Source of the DNA: Treponema sp.
Lineage (GTDB): Bacteria; Spirochaetota; Spirochaetia; Treponematales; Treponemataceae
Length of the DNA: 26,734 nucleotides
Assembly (NCBI GenBank): GCA_016290335.1
Contig: JAEETM010000045.1
Coordinates: 1 to 26,734, forward strand
Direction: 5' to 3'
Shown: positions 7,501 to 13,361 of the stretch, piece after piece
Numbering within the stretch: the stretch's first letter is position 1
Layout: every line of letters begins with the position of its first letter
Program-made: the position numbers and the translations under genes
The notes under the pieces: generated by a model
The model's database searches: none
What the model saw: only the letters and a program-made list of their open reading frames with translations
Told to the model about the DNA's origin: nothing

Positions 7501-8244
7501 CTATAATGGCAGCATAATTTCTGTTGCAAAAACACCTGGCTCATTTTTGCGGTTTAAGTAGCCGTCATATTGCGCAACAATTTTATCAATGCGCTTAAGA
7601 CCAAAGCCGTGTTCGCCTTTTTTAGATGTAATCAGTTCTGTGAGCTTTTGCCGCTGGGTCTGGTTTGTGCTGTTTGTAATGCTGATGTAAAGCTGTTCTT
7701 TAAAAAGCCCTATGTAAATGCGTATAAACCTTTTGTCTGCTGCAACCTTCTGGCAAGATTCAATTGCATTATCCAGCAGGTTTCCAATTATTGTACACAA
7801 ATGAACATCAGAAATCTTAAGCTTTGGTGGAACTGTTGCCTTGCAGTTTACGTTTATGTTATTTCTCTGGGCAATAGAAACCTTGCTGCTCAAAATTGCG
7901 TTTACGCTTGTGTTTCCGGTTCTGATTGCAATATCAATACTGTCCAAATCCTCTTCCAGGTGATCCAGATATGCCGACATTTCTTCTAGCTGGTTCATGG
8001 AAAGATAAGCCTTAAGTGTCTGCATATGATTATGGTAATCGTGCCGCCAGCCGCGCATTGTATTGTAAACGTTTTCAACTTCATCCCGCTGTTTTTTCAA
8101 AACAGAATCCTGAAACTCAAACACCCATTTTTCATCAATGCGCTTAGTAATTAAATGTGTGATGATTATGGCAGCAATCAGGAGCACCACAGAGATAACA
8201 ATAAAAAGTATAAGATTCAGATTTCCGCTCATATTAACACTCAT
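7501..8244 (-). CDS. GHKL-type sensor histidine kinase (short, single membrane segment)
   Basis: 247 aa. One hydrophobic segment (residues ~8-31) is followed by a helical dimerisation region carrying the likely phosphoacceptor His68 in WRHDYHNHMQ, as in AgrC/CitA-type kinases. An ATPase of the GHKL class follows, with N-box GNLLDNAIESC and G-box GEHGFGLKRI. AgrC and ComD usually have six or so membrane segments; here there is one and no extracytoplasmic domain, so signal input must come through the membrane helix, a partner protein or the cytoplasm. It overlaps the regulator by one base (TAATG, shared A), implying translational coupling and a cognate pair. Presumed function: autophosphorylation and phosphotransfer to the LytTR regulator to control the adjacent exporters. 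Confidence 0.88.
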   Translation of the reverse strand: MSVNMSGNLNLILFIVISVVLLIAAIIITHLITKRIDEKWVFEFQDSVLKKQRDEVENVYNTMRGWRHDYHNHMQTLKAYLSMNQLEEMSAYLDHLEEDLDSIDIAIRTGNTSVNAILSSKVSIAQRNNINVNCKATVPPKLKISDVHLCTIIGNLLDNAIESCQKVAADKRFIRIYIGLFKEQLYISITNSTNQTQRQKLTELITSKKGEHGFGLKRIDKIVAQYDGYLNRKNEPGVFATEIMLPL

Positions 8245-8996
8245 TAAGGCTGTCCCCTGTAATGCTTTATAAAGGCCTCATTCAGCTCCTGGTACTTTCC
8301 TCGGGCAATGGGAATAGTTTCGCCGTTGTCTAAAATACAGTCTGTGCGTGTAATGCGGGAGATATGTTCAAGATTTACCAGAAGTCCGCGGCGAAGACAG
8401 AAAAAGTCGTGGGCTTCAAAATCCGGCGAGATTGAACTGAAAGCAGCCTTCCATTCCTTTTCAAAAGACTGATTCTGGTTGCCGCCAATGTTTCTGCTGC
8501 TTCCGCAAAGATGAACATAATGTCCGCGTGCTTCTATATAAATAATCTTGTCATATTCAATCTTGGAAACATCAGCGCCAATCTGCAGCAGAAAAACATC
8601 CTTTTCCCGGTTTGAAAACTCAGAATGAACCAGCGACAGTGTTTTGAAAAAATCATCTTCCTTAAGCGGTTTTAAAAGATAACGAACTGCGCCAACTTCG
8701 TAGCCTTCAATTGCATAATCCTTTACGCCTGTAAGAAAAACAAGAGCTCCTTCAAATCCCCGCCGCCGCAAGGTTTTTGCAAGCTCCACGCCGTTCATTT
8801 TGCCCATCTGAATATCAAGAATAAGCAGGTCGTATTCAAGTTTGTCTTCAGATTCAAAGAGAAAGTTTTCCGCACTGGTGTAGGTGTCTGTGATTGCTGC
8901 AAGTCCCGATTTTTCCGCCCACTCATTTATGAGCTTTGTTTCAAAATCTCTGGAAACTTTTTCATCATCGCAGACCGCAATTCTAAAGCAATTCAT
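8244..8996 (-). CDS. LytTR-family response regulator
   Basis: 250 aa. Receiver domain at residues ~1-125 with acidic pocket CDDE (10-12), phosphoacceptor Asp61 in LLILDIQM, a Thr in FLTG and the conserved Lys in LLKPL. A LytTR DNA-binding domain follows at ~145-245 (IEYDKIIYIEARGHYVHL, FFCLRRGLLVNLEHI). LytTR regulators bind pairs of direct repeats with about 21-bp period and usually activate exporters, bacteriocins or quorum circuits. It is the first gene of a minus-strand run with the kinase and two exporters. Its ATG lies seven bases after a TACAAT box with no Shine-Dalgarno, so a leaderless transcript is predicted. Confidence 0.92.
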   Translation of the reverse strand: MNCFRIAVCDDEKVSRDFETKLINEWAEKSGLAAITDTYTSAENFLFESEDKLEYDLLILDIQMGKMNGVELAKTLRRRGFEGALVFLTGVKDYAIEGYEVGAVRYLLKPLKEDDFFKTLSLVHSEFSNREKDVFLLQIGADVSKIEYDKIIYIEARGHYVHLCGSSRNIGGNQNQSFEKEWKAAFSSISPDFEAHDFFCLRRGLLVNLEHISRITRTDCILDNGETIPIARGKYQELNEAFIKHYRGQP

Positions 8997-9003
8997 TATT
9001 AAT

Positions 9004-9033
9004 ATTGTACTATATAATGTACTCGGAAATCAA
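9004..9033 (-). promoter_or_regulatory. Promoter of LytTR regulator gene; predicts leaderless mRNA
   Basis: Minus strand: -35 TTGATT (9028-9033), 18-bp spacer, -10 TACAAT (9004-9009), seven bases, ATG at 8996. On the plus strand TGTACT occurs at 9006-9011 and 9018-9023, and GTAC at 9007-9010 and 9019-9022 forms a dyad, so an operator may overlap the promoter. Confidence 0.5.
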
Positions 9034-9107
9034 TTTTTCATTTTTAAGATTTTTTGATAATTTTTTATTATGATGTTATCTTTTTACTGTATAAGCAATA
9101 TTTTTGA

Positions 9108-9136
9108 TTGACGATTCTTTTTTCCTGCTTTATCAT
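9108..9136 (+). promoter_or_regulatory. Promoter of GGDEF gene
   Basis: -35 TTGACG (9108-9113), 17-bp spacer, -10 TATCAT (9131-9136). It predicts a leader of about 40 bases containing GGAG at 9168-9171, a rather long 12 bases before the ATG. It is divergent from the LytTR regulator promoter; the AT-rich stretch between them (about 9034-9107) shows nothing else. Confidence 0.6.
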
Positions 9137-9183
9137 ATTATTATTAACAATTTATACGTTAAAAATCGGAGTTAAAAATATTT

Positions 9184-10395
9184 ATGGCGTATTCAAGTGT
9201 TGCAATTCTGGCACTGCTTGTACACTTAATCATCAACTATTATGTACTGAGACCGTACGATAAAACAAAATCTCCAGCCTCTTTTACAGCCTATCGTCAT
9301 TTTCTCTTTGGTATTATGATTTTTTACCTTACAGATGCCTTATGGGGTGTTTTATACGAGGCAAAATGGTTTATTCCAATTTATTTAGATACCGTCATTT
9401 ATTATCTTTCTATGGCCTTTTCGGTTTTCCTCTGGACAAAGTATGTTATTGAATATTTGAATGAAAAAAATATATTTATCAAGTTTATTTCCTGGGCAGG
9501 CTGGATTTATATTATATTCGATTGTGTATGTTTAATTATAAATCTCTTTACTCCTATTAAGTTCTACTTTGATGATGAAGGTATTTATCACGCCGGCATT
9601 ACAAGGTATGTTTCATTGATTATTCAAATACTGATGTTCTTTATTACAGCCATTTATGTTTATACGGTTGCCGCAAAGCTAAAGGGAAAAGAACGTCATC
9701 ATCACAGAACTGTAGGTGCCTTTGGAATAGCAATGACGATATTTGTAATAATTCAGATTCTTTATCCCCTGCTTCCTCTTTATTCAATTGGCTATCTTTT
9801 GGGAACCTGCCTTCTTCATACTTTTGTTCTGGTAGATGAAAAAGAGCAGCATCGTCATGAACTGGAAGAGCATATTTATCTTGAAAATATTCAAAAAATG
9901 CAGCTTGGTTCTGCAAGAAAACTGGCTTATACAGATGCACTTACAGGTGTAAAAAACAAGCTTGCTTATTCAGAAGCTGTTGTTGATATAGAAGACAGTC
10001 TTGCAAGCGGTAACATTTCTGATGTAGGAATTGTCGTGTTTGATTTAAACGGACTTAAAACAGTAAACGATACAAAAGGTCACGAAGCCGGCGACCGCTA
10101 CATTCAGGATTCCTGCCATATTATCTGCGATACCTTTAAGCATAGTCCTGTGTACAGAATTGGCGGTGATGAGTTTGTTGCCATTCTGAGGGGCGAAGAT
10201 TATGAAAACAGACATATCCTTATGGGAATCTTTAATCAGATAATAGAAAAAAATCTTAAGAACGGCGAAGTTGTTATTGCAAGTGGACTTGAAGAATATC
10301 ATTTTGATGAAGATGACAGTTTAACAAAGGTATTTGAACGCGCAGATAAAAAAATGTATGAACGTAAACATCTTCTGAAGGAAATGAAGATTTAA
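9184..10395 (+). CDS. Membrane GGDEF-domain diguanylate cyclase
   Basis: 403 aa. About seven hydrophobic segments fill residues ~1-215 and form a membrane sensor module, followed by a short helical linker (EKEQHRHELEEHIYLENIQ) and a GGDEF domain at ~245-400. The catalytic motif is an intact GGDEF in VYRIGGDEFVAIL, preceded by AYTDALTGVKNKLAY, so synthesis of cyclic di-GMP from two GTP is expected. No RxxD sits five residues before GGDEF (FKHS occupies that place), so the usual product-inhibition I-site seems absent. It is transcribed alone, divergently from the LytTR regulator and convergently with the HD protein. The ligand of the membrane module is unknown. Confidence 0.9.
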   Translation: MAYSSVAILALLVHLIINYYVLRPYDKTKSPASFTAYRHFLFGIMIFYLTDALWGVLYEAKWFIPIYLDTVIYYLSMAFSVFLWTKYVIEYLNEKNIFIKFISWAGWIYIIFDCVCLIINLFTPIKFYFDDEGIYHAGITRYVSLIIQILMFFITAIYVYTVAAKLKGKERHHHRTVGAFGIAMTIFVIIQILYPLLPLYSIGYLLGTCLLHTFVLVDEKEQHRHELEEHIYLENIQKMQLGSARKLAYTDALTGVKNKLAYSEAVVDIEDSLASGNISDVGIVVFDLNGLKTVNDTKGHEAGDRYIQDSCHIICDTFKHSPVYRIGGDEFVAILRGEDYENRHILMGIFNQIIEKNLKNGEVVIASGLEEYHFDEDDSLTKVFERADKKMYERKHLLKEMKI

Positions 10396-10440
10396 TATTT
10401 AATTTCTAACTTTAATTGTACAACTTTTGTGCTCTTATCC

Positions 10441-11055
10441 TTACGGATTCAGCCAGCCCCGTTCAATTGCAAGGTCGAGGTTCTGGTCTATCCATTTGTA
10501 GACTTCGGGCATGAAGTCTTTTATGATGGACATGCGTTTTTCGACGGCGGCGCGGTTGGTGTTGCCTTCTTTCCAGGTGTGGCCTTCGGTGAGTGTGTTG
10601 TGAAGGAATGGCTGGAGGCGGTCCATGCAGGCAGCATATTTTGAATCGGGGGTTTTCATTTCATCAAACTCTTCCCAAAGCAAACGGATTTCGGAGCCCT
10701 GTTCCGGTGGAAGATGAGAAAAAAGCTTATCGGCAGCGGCGGCTTCGCGTTCGGCTTTATCTTTATTGGCTGTTGTGTCGTAGGCAAAGGTATCGCCGGC
10801 GTAGATTTCTATAAGGTCGTGGACAATGCACATCTTTACGGCACGTTCAATATTTACGGGCTCAACGGTGTATTCCTTAAAAAGCAGAGTCATAACGGCA
10901 ATGTGCCACGAATGTTCTGCATCATTTTCGCGCCTGGAACCGTCAATGAGCATGGTACGGCGGTAAACCGAAGTCATTTTATCAATTTCGGCAGTAAAAC
11001 GGAGCTGCTGATCCAGCCGGATGTTTTTGCTTTCAATAAAATCTTGTATTCCCAT
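10441..11055 (-). CDS. HD-domain phosphohydrolase (YfbR/HDDC2-like)
   Basis: 204 aa, one HD domain. Metal-binding signatures are His48 in ENDAEHSWH, the His79-Asp80 pair in CIVHDLIEIYAGDT, and a downstream Asp in CMDRLQPF. This spacing and the phrase HDLIEIYAGD are typical of the YfbR/HDDC2 group, which includes 5'-deoxynucleotidases; the exact substrate is inferred only at family level. The protein appears soluble and cytoplasmic. The ATG has a G-rich Shine-Dalgarno (GGGGG, about 7 bases upstream). The gene converges on the GGDEF gene with a 45-bp gap that lacks a clear terminator. Confidence 0.85.
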   Translation of the reverse strand: MGIQDFIESKNIRLDQQLRFTAEIDKMTSVYRRTMLIDGSRRENDAEHSWHIAVMTLLFKEYTVEPVNIERAVKMCIVHDLIEIYAGDTFAYDTTANKDKAEREAAAADKLFSHLPPEQGSEIRLLWEEFDEMKTPDSKYAACMDRLQPFLHNTLTEGHTWKEGNTNRAAVEKRMSIIKDFMPEVYKWIDQNLDLAIERGWLNP

Positions 11056-11091
11056 AAATTACCCCCGCAAAAGCCTTGCTGATGAAATAGT

Positions 11092-11120
11092 ATAATACAA
11101 ACCAAAAAAACACAACTCAA
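11092..11120 (-). promoter_or_regulatory. Promoter of HD-domain gene
   Basis: Minus strand: -35 TTGAGT (11115-11120), 17-bp spacer, -10 TATTAT (11092-11097). It gives a leader of about 30 bases containing the G-rich Shine-Dalgarno, unlike the leaderless neighbour on the opposite strand. Confidence 0.6.
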
Positions 11121-11182
11121 ATTGTTTTTATTGAGAATAATACACTAATTGTCATTCTCGTGCCTGACACGGAAATCTTATG

Positions 11183-11210
11183 TTGACATTTTTTGAATAT
11201 TTGTCATAAT
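11183..11210 (+). promoter_or_regulatory. Promoter of thioesterase gene; predicts leaderless mRNA
   Basis: Perfect -35 TTGACA (11183-11188), 16-bp spacer, -10 CATAAT (11205-11210), seven bases, then ATG at 11218. The in-frame ATG at 11209 overlaps the -10 box and cannot be the start if this promoter is used. Confidence 0.65.
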
Positions 11211-11217
11211 GTTTTCT

Positions 11218-11628
11218 ATGAAACCTTACGAACACAAAATCAATTATTACGAAACAGACAAAATGGGAATTACGCATCATTCAAACTATGTGCGCTTTAT
11301 GGAAGAAGCCAGAGTTGATTTTCTGGACCAGATTGGCTGGAGCTTTGACAAGCTGGAAGAGCAGGGGATTGTTTCTCCAGTTCTTGCCATTGAATGCAAT
11401 TACAAAAAATCTACAAAGTTTGCCGATATTGTAAAAATCGAAGTAAAGGTAGAAAAGCTTGCCGGTTTGAAAATGGTTATTTCCTATACTTTCCGTCATG
11501 GTGATGATGAAGTTTGCACGGCAACGAGTACTCATTGTTTTCTGGATTTGAACGGTAAACCAATCTTTATAGAAAAATCATATCCGGACTTTTTTGCTGC
11601 ATTAAAGGCTACAATGTCAGAAGCATAA
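11218..11628 (+). CDS. Hotdog-fold acyl-CoA thioesterase (YbgC/4HBT family)
   Basis: 136 aa, the normal length for a single hotdog domain. The N-terminal active-site signature is intact: NYYETDKMGITHHSNYVRFM with catalytic Asp14 and downstream His and Glu (FMEEARVDFL). Family members hydrolyse acyl-CoA or 4-hydroxybenzoyl-CoA thioesters in the cytoplasm; chain preference cannot be told. ATG 11218 is chosen over 11209 because the latter lies inside the -10 box, and MKPYEHKINYYETD is the expected beginning of the family. The gene sits alone between divergent HD and convergent RNase Y genes, with a perfect hairpin just after its stop. Confidence 0.9.
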   Translation: MKPYEHKINYYETDKMGITHHSNYVRFMEEARVDFLDQIGWSFDKLEEQGIVSPVLAIECNYKKSTKFADIVKIEVKVEKLAGLKMVISYTFRHGDDEVCTATSTHCFLDLNGKPIFIEKSYPDFFAALKATMSEA

Positions 11629-11660
11629 AAAAAAGCACTTCATCGTTTGATGAAGTGCTT
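11625..11660 (-). terminator. Intrinsic terminator of RNase Y gene
   Basis: A perfect 12-bp stem (11633-11644 pairs with 11649-11660) with a 4-base loop. On the minus strand it is followed by a run of eight T, a textbook intrinsic terminator about 40 bp after the RNase Y stop. In the plus direction the 3' side is GCCTCC, so it should end thioesterase transcription less efficiently, though the stem may protect that 3' end. Confidence 0.88.
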
Positions 11661-11699
11661 GCCTCCTAATTTATGTAAAGTTTCAAAACAACCTTTCGG

Positions 11700-13232
11700 T
11701 TATCTTGCGTACTCAACAATTCTGGTTTCACGAATCATTGTAAGACGTATTCTTCCAGGATAGCGCAAATCTGTTTCAATCTGCTTAGCAATGCTTCTTG
11801 CCAGATCCTTAACGTCATTATCAGGAATCTTTTCGTTGTTTACAAGAACTCTAAGCTCACGTCCAGCCTGAATAGCGTATGCTTTTTCTACACCGTTAAA
11901 GCTTTCTGCAATTGCTTCAAGGTTTTCAAGACGTTTAACGTAATTGTCAATTGTTTCGCGTCTTGCACCAGGGCGTGCTGCCGAAATTGCATCTGCAATC
12001 TGAACAATAACAGCTTCAATACTTGTAGCTTCAATATCATTATGATGAGCACCGATTGCATTGATAACCTTTGCATCTTCACCCATCTTACGGGCCATTT
12101 CTGCACCAACTTCTGCGTGGTTCTGGTCACTGTCGCTTTCGGCACCCTTACCAATATCATGCAAAATTGCGGCACGTTTAGCCAATTCTCTGTCTGCACC
12201 AATTTCTGCTGCTAACATGCTTGCTGCCATAGCAACTTCCTTTGAGTGAGTAAGAACATTCTGGCCATAGCTGGTTCTGAAGTAAAGGCGTCCAAGAGCT
12301 CTGATTCCTTCGGTACTCATGTTGTGAATGCCCAAATCGAACAAAGCCTTTTCACCTTCTTCGTAAATCTTGTTCTGAACCTCGTGGGTAACCTTCTGAA
12401 CAATCTCTTCAATTCTTGCCGGATGAATACGTCCGTCAGAAATAAGTCGTTCAAGCGATTCCTTTGCAATTTCCTTGCGAACCGGGTCAAAACATGAGAT
12501 TACAACTGCTTCCGGTGTATCGTCAATGATGATATCAACACCTGTAAGAGTTTCCAAAGTTCTGATGTTTCGTCCTTCACGACCAATAATGCGGCCTTTC
12601 ATTTCATCGCTAGGAAGGGAAACTGTAGTAACAGTAATGTCACTTGTTGTTTCCGGTGCGATTCTCTGAATTGTTGTAATGAGAATGTCTTTTGCTTTCT
12701 TTTCGGCTGTAAGCTGTGCTTCCTGTTCGATTTTGTTAATCAAACCCTGTGCATCATGGCGAGCTTCGTTTTCAAGATTTTTGATGATTAAATCTTTGGC
12801 TTCCTGTGCAGACAATCCGGAGATTCTTTCGAGCTCCTGTCTGTACAATTCTTCCTGTTTTGAAAGTGCTTCTTCTCTTTTTGCCATTGCAGTCTGCTTT
12901 TCAGCAAACTCTTTCTCATTTTTCTCATACTCTGCAGCACGCTGATCAAGCAATTCTTCTTTTTTGCTTATACGTGCTTCATAACGCTGTACTTCAGCGC
13001 GACGCTCTCGATTCTCCCGTTCCTGCTGATTTCTTTCCCGAATGAGCTCATCTTTTGCATTTAACAAAATTTCTTTTTTCTGTGCTTCAGCTTCACGTAT
13101 TGCATCCTGTTTTACACGTTCTGCCTTCTGTTCTGAAGCAGATAATTGAAATCTGGCATACAGCCAGCGAATAATCCATCCAAGAACAATTCCAACAACA
13201 GGGAGAATTATAAACCAAACCCAAATTGGCAT
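11700..13232 (-). CDS. rny: Ribonuclease Y
   Basis: Membrane-anchored endoribonuclease that initiates mRNA decay in many bacteria lacking RNase E. About 510 aa, close to the family norm. Domains in order: N-terminal membrane helix (PIWVWFIILPVVGIVLGW, residues 2-19), long coiled coil (~30-200), KH RNA-binding domain with GRIIGREGRNIRTLE (~217), and HD domain with HSKEVAMAASMLA and the catalytic ILHDIGKG (~359). It ends with the conserved YPGRIRLTMIRETRIVEYAR. The start is ATG 13232 because AGGAG (13241-13245) lies 8 bases upstream; the 13-codon longer frame lacks one. Strong promoter and terminator make it a single-gene unit. Confidence 0.97.
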   Translation of the reverse strand: MPIWVWFIILPVVGIVLGWIIRWLYARFQLSASEQKAERVKQDAIREAEAQKKEILLNAKDELIRERNQQERENRERRAEVQRYEARISKKEELLDQRAAEYEKNEKEFAEKQTAMAKREEALSKQEELYRQELERISGLSAQEAKDLIIKNLENEARHDAQGLINKIEQEAQLTAEKKAKDILITTIQRIAPETTSDITVTTVSLPSDEMKGRIIGREGRNIRTLETLTGVDIIIDDTPEAVVISCFDPVRKEIAKESLERLISDGRIHPARIEEIVQKVTHEVQNKIYEEGEKALFDLGIHNMSTEGIRALGRLYFRTSYGQNVLTHSKEVAMAASMLAAEIGADRELAKRAAILHDIGKGAESDSDQNHAEVGAEMARKMGEDAKVINAIGAHHNDIEATSIEAVIVQIADAISAARPGARRETIDNYVKRLENLEAIAESFNGVEKAYAIQAGRELRVLVNNEKIPDNDVKDLARSIAKQIETDLRYPGRIRLTMIRETRIVEYAR

Positions 13233-13276
13233 ATAGTTCACTCCTATTTTAAAATAATTAGAATAGTTCACTAATA

Positions 13277-13305
13277 ATTTTACCGCAAGAATAATGCGAT
13301 GTCAA
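13277..13305 (-). promoter_or_regulatory. Strong promoter of rny
   Basis: Minus strand: perfect -35 TTGACA (13300-13305), 17-bp spacer, -10 TAAAAT (13277-13282). It gives a leader of about 38 bases that includes the AGGAG Shine-Dalgarno. Confidence 0.75.
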
Positions 13306-13346
13306 ACTTATTATTGAATATTTATACAATTTTTTCGACTTTTTTA

Positions 13347-13355
13347 TGGTATAAT
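13347..13355 (+). promoter_or_regulatory. Extended -10 promoter of radical SAM gene; predicts leaderless mRNA
   Basis: TGGTATAAT (TGn plus a perfect -10, with TATAAT at 13350-13355) is followed six bases later by ATG 13362; a second in-frame ATG at 13356 directly abuts the box. No good -35 is visible, as often with extended -10 promoters. No Shine-Dalgarno is present. Confidence 0.62.
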
Positions 13356-13361
13356 ATGCAT

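Noticed and set aside
7317..7544. Small open frame in the kinase-exporter gap as a signal or bacteriocin peptide
   Set aside because: It overlaps the end of the kinase and the start of the exporter in another frame, has no Shine-Dalgarno and lacks a leader-peptide pattern such as a double-glycine site.
7570..7989. 139-codon plus-strand open frame opposite the histidine kinase
   Set aside because: It lies wholly antisense to the kinase, with Cys/Phe/Asn-rich shadow-like composition and no start signal.
13299..13361. Upstream extension of the radical SAM protein from ATG 13299
   Set aside because: The extended -10 box lies inside this extension, the added 21 residues are hydrophobic and unlike the family, and MNVVIVTPPLVQ is a natural family start.
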